A stretch of 5,475 nt of DNA from Cyanobacteria bacterium OH_CFB_184 (GCA_023414155.1 JAEZOG010000231.1:1-5475); one strand, 5' to 3'. Positions 1-5,453 are shown, numbered from the stretch's first letter. Translations and numbers: made by a program. Notes: generated by a model from the letters alone, not told the origin.

Positions 1-153
1 GTAATAACCTGCATGAGGTACAATGATTGCCCTGGAAGATAAGTAATAATCTTGCCTGTTGTTCTGATAAAAATAATTTATATTACTCAAAAGTTCTTGC
101 TCATCTGCAGAATAAAAGCTTCCGGCAACTGCGTGGGGTCTGATTTTTTCCAT
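1..153 (-). CDS. amrB: AmrB / Memo-family protein, N-terminal part (runs off the left edge)
   Basis: The minus strand reads 51 codons from an ATG at 153-151 to the window edge without a stop. The peptide carries the two N-terminal signatures of the Memo family: AVAGSFY at residues 8-14 (human MEMO1 has SHAGSWY) and AIIVPHAGYY at residues 42-51 (human MEMO1 has AIIAPHAGYT). His47 here aligns with the first metal-binding histidine of MEMO1; the other metal ligands lie outside the window. Memo proteins share the fold of LigB-type extradiol dioxygenases. In bacteria AmrB occurs with AmrS and AmrA (AMMECR1) as the AmmeMemoRadiSam system, whose substrate is not well established. The divergent amrS neighbour supports the call. 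In-frame stops lie not far upstream of this ATG, and a weak GGCGG at 161-165 is its only ribosome-site candidate. The gene is partial only because the window ends. The identification rests on 51 residues, but they are distinctive. Confidence 0.88.
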   Translation of the reverse strand, partial: MEKIRPHAVAGSFYSADEQELLSNINYFYQNNRQDYYLSSRAIIVPHAGYY

Positions 154-188
154 AGTAAATCCGCCAATTTCTTTTTTAACCTTTGCAA

Positions 189-196
189 ATTATAAT
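189..196. promoter_or_regulatory. Shared palindromic -10-like element between amrB and amrS
   Basis: The 50-bp divergent gap contains ATTATAAT, which is its own reverse complement, so a perfect TATAAT can be read on both strands (plus 191-196; minus 194-189). For amrS the hexamer ends 7 bp before the ATG at 204, so transcription would begin about at the start codon. For amrB it would give a leader of roughly 30 nt. Neither direction has a good -35 at 16-18 bp, so this is a plausible bidirectional promoter core and not a proven one. Confidence 0.35.
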
Positions 197-203
197 ATAT
201 TTT

Positions 204-1205
204 ATGAAATACCAAAATAGCCAAGATAACAATAAAACTCAATGTACAATTTGTCCACATAACTGTATTCTTGCAGAGGAACAAAGAGGATTTTGTTTTG
301 TCAGAAAAAATGTTAATGGAGAAATTAAACTTACCACATACGGTTATAACACAGGTCTTGCAATAGATCCAATTGAAAAAAAACCGCTTTTCCATTTCTA
401 CCCCGGTTCAAAAGTACTTTCATTCGGGACAACGGGATGTAATTTAAGCTGTGCATTCTGCCAAAACTGGGAATCATCGAGATCAAAGATTGATCCTGAA
501 AGCTTAAACAAAGTTTCTCCTAAAGAAATAGCAGAACTTGCTCTTCAAAACGGATGCAAAAGCGTTGCTTTTACATATAATGAGCCTATTATATTTTTTG
601 AATACGCAATAGATACGGCTATTGAATGCAGAAAACGTGGCATCAACACAGTTGCCGTAACGGCAGGATATATAAATCCTGAACCGAGAAAAGAATTTTT
701 CAAATATATGGATGCAACAAATATTGATTTAAAATCATTTAACCCAAATTTTTATAAAAAATATTGTCAGGTTGAGCTTGAACCTATTTTAGAAACGATA
801 AAATACGTAAGAAACAATACAGGTTGCTGGCTAGAAATTACTACTTTAATAATTGAAGACGAAAACGACAGTCCTGAAGAAATCCAAAAAGAATGCGAGT
901 GGATAAAAGAAAATATCGGAATAGACACCCCTCTTCATTTCAGCGCATTTCACCCGAGTTACAAATTTATGGACAGAAAATTCACCACTTTTGCGACACT
1001 TCAAAAAGCCTATGAAATCGCAGGCAAAGTGGGTCTTAGATATGTATACACAGGAAATATTGCAGAAACTATTACTTCTTCTACCTATTGTCACAACTGC
1101 AAAAGAATCGTAATAAGAAGAGATAGATACTGCACAGATCAATACAATTTAGATGAATGTGGAAACTGCATATACTGTGGAACTCCTTGTGCCGGAGTTT
1201 TTTAA
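204..1205 (+). CDS. amrS: AmmeMemoRadiSam system radical SAM enzyme AmrS
   Basis: This is a 333-residue radical SAM protein related to pyruvate-formate-lyase activating enzymes. The [4Fe-4S]/SAM motif CX3CX2C is Cys79, Cys83 and Cys86 in GCNLSCAFCQNW. Family features in order: an N-terminal CX2CX3C (14, 17, 21) with Cys31; DPIEKKPLFHFYPGS at about 55-69, typical of AmrS; AFTYNEPIIFFEY at about 122-134; and a C-terminal cysteine-rich tail (296, 299, 310, 319, 322, 325, 329) that could bind zinc or a second cluster. That tail has more cysteines than I recall in most relatives. AmrS is thought to work in the cytoplasm with AmrB and AmrA on a substrate not yet well defined. A TTG at 183 is in frame, but ATG 204 fits the usual N-terminus. 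There is no Shine-Dalgarno site, and TATAAT lies 7 bp upstream, so the mRNA may be leaderless. The gene converges on mdaB with a 6-bp gap. The family call is firm; the start is fairly firm. Confidence 0.93.
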   Translation: MKYQNSQDNNKTQCTICPHNCILAEEQRGFCFVRKNVNGEIKLTTYGYNTGLAIDPIEKKPLFHFYPGSKVLSFGTTGCNLSCAFCQNWESSRSKIDPESLNKVSPKEIAELALQNGCKSVAFTYNEPIIFFEYAIDTAIECRKRGINTVAVTAGYINPEPRKEFFKYMDATNIDLKSFNPNFYKKYCQVELEPILETIKYVRNNTGCWLEITTLIIEDENDSPEEIQKECEWIKENIGIDTPLHFSAFHPSYKFMDRKFTTFATLQKAYEIAGKVGLRYVYTGNIAETITSSTYCHNCKRIVIRRDRYCTDQYNLDECGNCIYCGTPCAGVF

Positions 1206-1211
1206 AAAATT

Positions 1212-1766
1212 TTAAACCTTAAAAACATCCTGCACATGCTTTTGCAAATCTTCTAAATACAAAAGCACCTGAGGGTTTTTAACTACATCATACACAGCAA
1301 AGGTTTTTAATGGTTTCATCCCGCAGTACTGTTGCATTTTATGTAAATGTATAAAGAAATCATCTAATGATTTTCCTTCTAAAAAAGAACATTTATTATC
1401 GAAATTTTCCTTAGACGTGTTCATTGTCAAAGAATACATATATTTTTTATCGGTAAACATACCGCCTGTTCCATATCCATGAGCTGCTGCATCAAAGAAT
1501 TTGCCGTGCTGATAAACCTTATCAATATAGGTCTTAAATAATCCTGGAATCGAATACCAAAAAATAGGAGTTTGAAAAATTATCCCGTCAGCCCAAGCAT
1601 ACTTGTCCTGTTCTTCTTCAACAATATAACCTTTTTCAAGAACAGTGGTTTTCAGTTCATATTTTTCAGACAAAAACTCAACCATATTTTCAAACAATGT
1701 TTGATTTAATCTGCCTTCTGCAAATGGGTATTTTTGATGGCCGTTTATCACAAGAATATTTTTCAT
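1212..1766 (-). CDS. mdaB: MdaB-type flavin NAD(P)H:quinone oxidoreductase
   Basis: The 184-residue product resembles E. coli MdaB (193 residues) along its length. It begins with the flavodoxin-fold strand NILVINGHQ (3-11). The flavin-site segment WADGIIFQTPIFWYSIPG spans 58-75 and is followed by FKTYIDKVY (77-85). YGTGGMFTDKKYMYSLTMN (98-116) matches the YGSGGL...KKYMLSLTWN block of MdaB, and the C-terminal LHKMQQYCGMKPL (141-153) corresponds to its FHKANQFLGMEPL. MdaB enzymes are cytoplasmic FAD proteins that reduce quinones by two electrons with NAD(P)H, giving protection against redox-cycling compounds. The ATG at 1766 has AAAGG about 6 nt upstream. The gene is monocistronic: it converges on amrS and lies downstream of the mcp terminator. 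An inverted repeat just upstream suggests regulation. Other members of the NQO/MdaB-like fold are possible, but MdaB fits best. Confidence 0.88.
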   Translation of the reverse strand: MKNILVINGHQKYPFAEGRLNQTLFENMVEFLSEKYELKTTVLEKGYIVEEEQDKYAWADGIIFQTPIFWYSIPGLFKTYIDKVYQHGKFFDAAAHGYGTGGMFTDKKYMYSLTMNTSKENFDNKCSFLEGKSLDDFFIHLHKMQQYCGMKPLKTFAVYDVVKNPQVLLYLEDLQKHVQDVFKV

Positions 1767-1795
1767 AACATACCTTTTATACTATTTACTCAAAT

Positions 1796-1824
1796 ATTAT
1801 CATAGATTGCTAAATTTTTTTTAA
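1796..1824 (-). promoter_or_regulatory. Candidate mdaB promoter
   Basis: On the minus strand TTAAAA (plus 1819-1824, 4 of 6 to the sigma70 -35) and GATAAT (plus 1796-1801, 5 of 6 to the -10) are separated by 17 bp. This would start transcription near 1789 and give a leader of about 22 nt that holds the AAAGG ribosome site. A perfect minus-strand TATAAT also lies at plus 1841-1846 but lacks a convincing -35, so it is a second candidate. The region is AT-rich, where such matches arise easily. Confidence 0.4.
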
Positions 1825-1844
1825 TTAACTTAGTAGGTTAATTA
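1822..1844. repeat. Inverted repeat upstream of mdaB, operator-like
   Basis: TAATTAAC (1822-1829) and GTTAATTA (1837-1844) are perfect reverse complements separated by 7 bp. The dyad overlaps the upstream end of the candidate mdaB -35 and the alternative TATAAT at 1841-1846. The position and half-site size suit a dimeric repressor or activator. Quinone reductase genes are often controlled by redox- or quinone-sensing MarR or HxlR proteins, but no such gene is in view. The pattern is seen; the regulatory role is inferred. Confidence 0.45.
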
Positions 1845-1865
1845 TAGAGCTAGTATTTTTAAACC

Positions 1866-1896
1866 AAAAAAATCCCGTGAAGTAATTCTCCACGGG
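1866..1896 (-). terminator. Rho-independent terminator of the cheW-mcp operon
   Basis: Read on the minus strand after the mcp stop codon, a GC-rich stem CCCGTG/CACGGG (plus 1891-1896 and 1874-1879) encloses 11 bases. Two further pairs are possible inside after one mismatch. The stem is followed by A and then seven T residues (plus 1872-1866). It lies 24 bp past the mcp stop and also insulates mdaB from read-through. On the plus strand the stem has no T-run, so it works in one direction only. Confidence 0.9.
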
Positions 1897-1919
1897 TTAA
1901 TAAAGTATAATGAATATTT

Positions 1920-3488
1920 TTAAAAATTATTCAATGGAATTATTTCTTCTGCTGAATGGCTATGGTTTGATAGTCTTAAATTAGAGCTGGTAGGTACATA
2001 TTTTTGACTGTGATTATTTCTTTTTGCACCGATAGCTCTTGTTGCATAAACAGAATCAACCCCTTCTACCAATCTTGTTAATGACTTAACGATTTCATTA
2101 ACACTCTCTGCCTGACTGGCAAGTTCGCGTGCTGCAGCTGCGCTCTCATCAGCTGTTCCTGCGTTAGACTGCATAACATCTTCCATCTGTCTTATTGCTT
2201 TATTGATTTCGTTTATACCTCTTGATTGTTCTTCTGTTGCGGTTGAAATTTCTTCTAACAACTCACTTACTTTTTTTGATTGTTCATCAATTTGAGTCAA
2301 TGATTCATTTACATTTTTAGCAATCACTACGCTGTTTTCTGATAGACTGATGTTGTTTTCTATTATTGAAGCTGTATCTTTTGCAGCCTGAGCACTTCTT
2401 TGAGCTAGATTTCTAACTTCTTCAGCAACTACTGCAAAGCCTTTACCTGCTTCGCCGGCTCTTGCTGCTTCTACTGCAGCATTTAAAGATAAAAGATTAG
2501 TTTGGAATGCAATCTCGTCAATGACCTTAATGATTTTAGCAATTTCATTACTTGACTGCTTTAAATCATCCATAGAATGCATCATAACATCCATTTCTTT
2601 GTTACTTTTTTGAGCATATTCTTTAGCATTCTTTGCCATTATGGCAGCTTGTTTTGTATTGTCGTTGTTTTGCTGAACCATTGAAGACGTTTCTTCAAGT
2701 GTTGAAGAAGTTTCTTGAATAGATGCAGCTTGCTCTGTTGTACCTTCAGCCAATAAGTGACTTGCTGCTTCTACCTGGCTTGATGCAGCAGATACCTCTG
2801 AACTTCCTACTGTGAGCTCTTGTATGGCCCTTTGAATAGGTTTGGTAATAGCACCTGAAATAACTATTCCGATAAACGTCATAAAAGCTAAAGAAGCAAG
2901 TCCGATCACGATCAAGAGAGTATTTGCAGTTTTTGTTGCTTGGATATTTTCTTCATAAATTTGTTTTGAAGTTTCCTGCTGCATTTTCAACAGATCTAAA
3001 ATCGCCTCTCTATATGCTCTTTCAGTTGCAGAATTGGATTTATAAACAGAATATGCTTGAGCATTTTTATTTGATTCAGTAAGAACCAATGCCCTATCCA
3101 TATTTTTCCAAAAATTTTCTCTAACTTGTTTTATTTCTTCCAGCTTATTTTTTTGTTCTTCAGATGGATTTGTATCTAAAAACTTTTTCATTAAAACTTC
3201 GTTGATCGCACGCATATTTTTTATATCTTCTTTTAGTTCATAAGTTTCTGTTGGCGTTGTATTTTGCATCAATGCCAAACAATCTGAAAGAGATCTAAAC
3301 AAGTTCCCTCTTATATCACCCAAAGATTCAACGGCGACAAGGTTATCAGTGTACATCTCTTTTAAACTTTGTGAAGCCTTATAGTTAAACGAAAAACCAA
3401 TCACACTCGTAATTAAGATAAAAAGCGATGCCATCGCAACCATTAAATACAATTTATGCGAAATTTTCGCATCTTTAAACCAGTCCAT
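1920..3488 (-). CDS. Methyl-accepting chemotaxis protein with four-helix-bundle sensor and reduced HAMP
   Basis: This 522-residue membrane chemoreceptor passes ligand information to the CheA-CheW array. In order: a short cytoplasmic N-terminus, TM1 at about 13-34, a periplasmic domain of about 35-188, TM2 at about 190-212, and a long coiled-coil signalling domain from about 225 to 475. The sensor contains [18 protein letters not shown] at 56-73, typical of 4HB_MCP_1 domains. The hairpin tip is the highly conserved stretch from Glu325 to Arg359, including [20 protein letters not shown] (252-262) resembles a methylation helix. After TM2 only a TKPI-type HAMP start is visible before the signalling helix, so a full HAMP domain of about 50 residues seems absent. 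The tail (476-522) is polar, ends in EEIIPLNNF, and lacks an NWETF-type CheR-docking pentapeptide. AGAGG about 8 nt before the ATG supports the start. It is 22 bp downstream of cheW and clearly in its operon. The ligand is unknown. Confidence 0.95.
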   Translation of the reverse strand: MDWFKDAKISHKLYLMVAMASLFILITSVIGFSFNYKASQSLKEMYTDNLVAVESLGDIRGNLFRSLSDCLALMQNTTPTETYELKEDIKNMRAINEVLMKKFLDTNPSEEQKNKLEEIKQVRENFWKNMDRALVLTESNKNAQAYSVYKSNSATERAYREAILDLLKMQQETSKQIYEENIQATKTANTLLIVIGLASLAFMTFIGIVISGAITKPIQRAIQELTVGSSEVSAASSQVEAASHLLAEGTTEQAASIQETSSTLEETSSMVQQNNDNTKQAAIMAKNAKEYAQKSNKEMDVMMHSMDDLKQSSNEIAKIIKVIDEIAFQTNLLSLNAAVEAARAGEAGKGFAVVAEEVRNLAQRSAQAAKDTASIIENNISLSENSVVIAKNVNESLTQIDEQSKKVSELLEEISTATEEQSRGINEINKAIRQMEDVMQSNAGTADESAAAARELASQAESVNEIVKSLTRLVEGVDSVYATRAIGAKRNNHSQKYVPTSSNLRLSNHSHSAEEIIPLNNF

Positions 3489-3510
3489 ACTTACAACCTC
3501 TTTCTAATAT

Positions 3511-4020
3511 TTATACAACTAATTCTTCAAAATTCCCTTCGAAAACTTCTCCTGAGTCTTCACTAGAAACAATTTTATCTACATCTAATAGCATTATTAT
3601 TTTTTCTTTCACTTTGCCGATACCGAGAAGGAAACCATCATTCACGTATCCGCCACAGCTTGAAGGAGGTTCAATATTAGAAGCAGAAATTTCAAAAACT
3701 TCTGAAACACAATCTACAATAAAACCTACAAGCTTTTCACCCTTCTCTGAAGCTACCATCACGATAATCACACAGGTTTGCTCGTCGTATTCTTCGCTAT
3801 TTAGACCAAGTGATGAAGCTAAATCAATGAGCGGAATAATTTGCCCTCTGAGGTTTATTACACCTTTTACAAAATAAGGCACCTTGGGAACGGGAGTAAT
3901 TTCAGGTAACACTATTACTTCACTCACCTTGATGATTTCAAAACCGTAATTTTTGTTATTTATGCAAAAAGCCAAAAACTTCTGATTTTCCAAATCTTCT
4001 TTTACATCAACTAAATTCAT
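3511..4020 (-). CDS. cheW: Chemotaxis coupling protein CheW
   Basis: The 169-residue protein is a single CheW domain, which bridges chemoreceptors and the histidine kinase CheA at the inner face of the membrane. Seen in order: QKFLAFCINNKNYGFEI (13-29), the first strands; VSEVIVLPEITPVPKVP (32-48); KGVINLRGQIIPLIDL (52-67) with the conserved receptor-contacting Arg58 in the NLRG motif; LVGFIVDCVSEVFEI (97-111); and GIGKVKEKIIMLLDVDKI (133-150), the closing strands. There is no response-regulator domain, so it is not CheV. An acidic tail follows residue 152. The start has GGAG 7 nt upstream. cheW comes first in the operon, with mcp next, and the pair probably forms a dedicated receptor-coupler set. 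No cheA, cheY, cheR or cheB is in the window, so the kinase must be encoded elsewhere. Confidence 0.95.
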   Translation of the reverse strand: MNLVDVKEDLENQKFLAFCINNKNYGFEIIKVSEVIVLPEITPVPKVPYFVKGVINLRGQIIPLIDLASSLGLNSEEYDEQTCVIIVMVASEKGEKLVGFIVDCVSEVFEISASNIEPPSSCGGYVNDGFLLGIGKVKEKIIMLLDVDKIVSSEDSGEVFEGNFEELVV

Positions 4021-4085
4021 ACGAATTCTCCAAATAAACTAAACACTTTTCTGATGACAGAAACAAACTACATATTTAACATGTA

Positions 4086-4114
4086 CTTATAACACAAAAC
4101 TATGTTTTTAACAA
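4086..4114 (-). promoter_or_regulatory. Candidate promoter of the cheW-mcp operon, with a dyad in its spacer
   Basis: On the minus strand TTGTTA (plus 4109-4114, 4 of 6) and TATAAG (plus 4086-4091, 5 of 6) are exactly 17 bp apart. Transcription would start near 4079, giving a leader of about 58 nt. The spacer contains AAAAC-TAT-GTTTT (4096-4108), a perfect 5-bp dyad that a regulator could use. No sigma28 flagellar promoter (TAAA, then GCCGATAA) is visible here. Confidence 0.5.
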
Positions 4115-4168
4115 GCAGTAGTGTATTTTATTTACGTATTTATCAAAAATACCACGTGTTTAATCTTC

Positions 4169-4197
4169 TTAACTCAAATGCAAACATAAGTTAAAAT
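4169..4197 (+). promoter_or_regulatory. Candidate promoter of the XRE regulator gene, spanned by an inverted repeat
   Basis: TTAACT (4169-4174, 4 of 6) and TAAAAT (4192-4197, 5 of 6) are 17 bp apart. Transcription would start near 4204, right at the Shine-Dalgarno sequence. TTAACT recurs inverted as AGTTAA at 4189-4194, so matching half-sites sit on the -35 and on the edge of the -10. That is a layout expected of autorepression. The promoter match is fair; the operator role is inference. Confidence 0.5.
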
Positions 4198-4203
4198 GAT
4201 ATT

Positions 4204-4210
4204 AAGGAGG
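4204..4210 (+). promoter_or_regulatory. Shine-Dalgarno site deciding the XRE start
   Basis: AAGGAGG lies 3 bp before the ATG at 4214, which is a short spacing for such a strong site. An in-frame ATG at 4196 lies upstream of this site, has no ribosome site of its own and falls within the candidate promoter, so it is unlikely to be used. Confidence 0.7.
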
Positions 4211-4213
4211 GGA

Positions 4214-4540
4214 ATGAATATAAATAATAAAAAATTGCTAGGGCAAATAATAAAACGCATCAGGAAATCAAATGGTTTAACTCAAGAAAAATTAGCAGAA
4301 GCTGTGGGAATAGAAACAGGTTCCTTAAGCGCGATTGAAAGCGGGCGACATTTTCCATCATTGATTACTTTAGAAAAAATCGCCTCAAAATTAAACGTAA
4401 GACTACAAGCATTCTTCGACTTCAATGATTCTATGTCCGACCTAGAAATGAAAGATGCTATAAGAGAAAATCTTGATAAAATGCGCTCGCAAGACGTAAT
4501 TTGCGTATATAAACTTACAGAGCACTATAAGAACTCATAA
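4214..4540 (+). CDS. XRE/Cro-family helix-turn-helix regulator
   Basis: This 108-residue protein has an HTH_3 DNA-binding domain at about 8-62. GLTQEKLAEAVGI (21-33) forms helices 1-2 of the motif, and ETGSLSAIESGRHFPSLITLEKIASKLNV carries the recognition helix and the conserved ESGRxxPSLxTLxKIA segment. The remaining 40 or so residues are charged and helical and could serve in dimerisation; no metal or ligand domain is visible. Such proteins are cytoplasmic repressors or activators, often controlling themselves and a neighbour. The gene is divergent from cheW-mcp and 59 bp upstream of the methyltransferase-like gene. Inverted half-sites over its own promoter suggest autoregulation, and the cheW promoter lies within range. 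No toxin gene lies next to it, so a toxin-antitoxin role has no support. The regulator class is certain; the targets are unknown. Confidence 0.9.
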   Translation: MNINNKKLLGQIIKRIRKSNGLTQEKLAEAVGIETGSLSAIESGRHFPSLITLEKIASKLNVRLQAFFDFNDSMSDLEMKDAIRENLDKMRSQDVICVYKLTEHYKNS

Positions 4541-4564
4541 ATACTCTTGATAAATTTGGATTTA

Positions 4565-4593
4565 TATACAAAAAAAACAGAATAATCTATACT
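4565..4593 (+). promoter_or_regulatory. Candidate promoter of the methyltransferase-like gene
   Basis: TATACA (4565-4570, 4 of 6 to the -35) and TATACT (4588-4593, 5 of 6 to the -10) are 17 bp apart. The -10 ends 6 bp before the ATG at 4600, so the transcript would begin at or next to the start codon. No Shine-Dalgarno sequence precedes that ATG, which fits leaderless translation. No terminator is visible between the XRE stop and this site, so read-through from the XRE gene is also possible. Confidence 0.35.
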
Positions 4594-4599
4594 TAGTTG

Positions 4600-5373
4600 A
4601 TGGAGAATTTCTACCAAAATATCAAGAATATGATCGATTTTAACTTGCGAAAAGTATTAAATTTCTCAAGAAAAAACTACTTTGAACCCCCTGAACCAAA
4701 GATAAACTTGTTTAAAAAAGATAAAGAAATTGAACGAGAGTCTTTTCTGCTAGAAAAATATAACTTTGAAAAAGTAAAAAACGAGAGCAGTAAAATAAAC
4801 TACCTTGAAAACCTCTGCCTGTTAGATATTTTAGATAAATACCTTAATACAGAAAAACAAGATTATATTAGCGTTTTAGACATAGGAGCAAAGAACTGGT
4901 CCTATGTGAAAGCTGAGTATTATTTCTTCGTCAAATACTCTGATTCCCTCCTATTAAACGGAATAGAACTGGACACAAACAGGCTTTATCAAAATTTTTA
5001 TTCAAGAAAAGAAGTCGCAAAATTTCATATTAAAGACTTAAAAAACACAAACTATTTAGAAGGTGATTTTCTAAAACATGAAGGAAAATATGATTATATA
5101 ATTTGGATTCTCCCTTTTATAAAAAAATACCCGCATCTCAAATGGGGGCTACCTATAGAATACTTTAAGCCCAACGAAATGCTTGAACATGCGATGAACT
5201 CATTAAAAGAAAAAGGTCAACTCGTAATAATAAATCAGGGCAAAGAAGAATTTGAAATACAAAAAGCGATGTGCAAAAAATTATCTATTGATATTAAATC
5301 AAGTGAAAAAATCGAAAGCCTTTTTAAATACTACAAAATGGACAGATACATAAGCATAATATCTAAACAATAA
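4600..5373 (+). CDS. Divergent class I SAM-dependent methyltransferase-like protein
   Basis: I do not recognise a named family for this 257-residue protein. Residues from about 88 look like a Rossmann methyltransferase core. YISVLDIGAKNWSYV (89-103) sits where motif I should be, with Asp94 and Gly96 but without the usual second and third glycines. GIELD (121-125) fits the acidic end of strand 2, which binds the ribose of SAM. LEGDF (153-157) fits motif III, and YDYIIWILPF (164-173) fits strand 4. HAMNSLKEKGQLVIINQG (197-214) fits the helix and strand 5 of motif post-I. The first 85 residues are basic and helical with a FEPPEPK segment and no signal peptide, so the protein is probably cytoplasmic. 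The WxxPF at strand 4 is not the NPPY of N6-adenine enzymes, so a nucleic acid substrate is not implied. The codon before the ATG is TTG, also in frame. The fold call is moderately sure; activity and substrate are unknown. Confidence 0.6.
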   Translation: MENFYQNIKNMIDFNLRKVLNFSRKNYFEPPEPKINLFKKDKEIERESFLLEKYNFEKVKNESSKINYLENLCLLDILDKYLNTEKQDYISVLDIGAKNWSYVKAEYYFFVKYSDSLLLNGIELDTNRLYQNFYSRKEVAKFHIKDLKNTNYLEGDFLKHEGKYDYIIWILPFIKKYPHLKWGLPIEYFKPNEMLEHAMNSLKEKGQLVIINQGKEEFEIQKAMCKKLSIDIKSSEKIESLFKYYKMDRYISIISKQ

Positions 5374-5403
5374 GCATCCTTTTTTATAAGATAATTGGGT
5401 AGT

Positions 5404-5443
5404 TTTATTTATTCAAACTTGAACTAAAATTTGAATAAATAAA
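5404..5443 (+). repeat. Perfect 14-bp inverted repeat abutting the next ribosome site
   Basis: TTTATTTATTCAAA (5404-5417) and TTTGAATAAATAAA (5430-5443) are exact reverse complements around a 12-base loop (5418-5429). The right arm touches the GGAG ribosome site at 5444-5447. Each arm holds one G:C pair only and no T-run follows, so it is a poor terminator for the gene upstream. It may be an RNA leader hairpin or a DNA operator; a -10-like TAAAAT (5425-5430) lies in its middle. The loop segment TTGAACT (5419-5425) is also complementary to AGTTCAA (5446-5452), next to the start codon. Confidence 0.6.
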
Positions 5444-5453
5444 GGAGTTCAAA

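Noticed and set aside
183..203. TTG at 183 as the start of amrS
   Set aside because: It adds MQIIIYF, which is coded by the -10-like region, has no ribosome site, and is not part of the usual AmrS N-terminus; ATG 204 fits better.
87..395. 102-codon open frame on the minus strand
   Set aside because: It overlaps the real amrB start and the antisense of amrS, has a cysteine- and phenylalanine-rich composition without a domain, and explains nothing that amrB and amrS do not.
846..1142. 98-codon open frame on the minus strand
   Set aside because: It lies wholly inside amrS, antisense to the conserved coding frame, and has no recognisable motif.
204..1205. amrS as a true pyruvate-formate-lyase activating enzyme
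   Set aside because: The N-terminal CX2CX3C, the DPIEKKPL block and the C-terminal cysteine tail fit AmrS, no pfl gene is nearby, and a Memo gene is adjacent.
3614..3877. 87-codon open frame on the plus strand
   Set aside because: It is antisense to the conserved core of cheW and has no ribosome site or domain.
4153..4158. CACGTG palindrome between cheW and the XRE gene
   Set aside because: A 6-bp palindrome with flanks that do not extend the symmetry is expected by chance; I see no link to either promoter.
4214..5373. XRE gene plus the methyltransferase-like gene as a restriction-modification or toxin-antitoxin unit
   Set aside because: There is no endonuclease or toxin gene, the methyltransferase-like protein lacks NPPY or PCQ-type DNA methylase motifs, and the two genes seem to have separate promoters.
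5350..5377. Direct repeat ATAAGCAT at 5350-5357 and 5370-5377 across the methyltransferase stop codon
   Set aside because: Only 8 bp and two copies, in AT-rich DNA with one copy inside coding sequence; no third copy or dyad supports a site.
5374..5443. Intrinsic terminator after the methyltransferase-like gene
   Set aside because: The T-run at 5380-5385 has no stem before it, and the 5404-5443 stem is nearly all A:T with no T-run after it.
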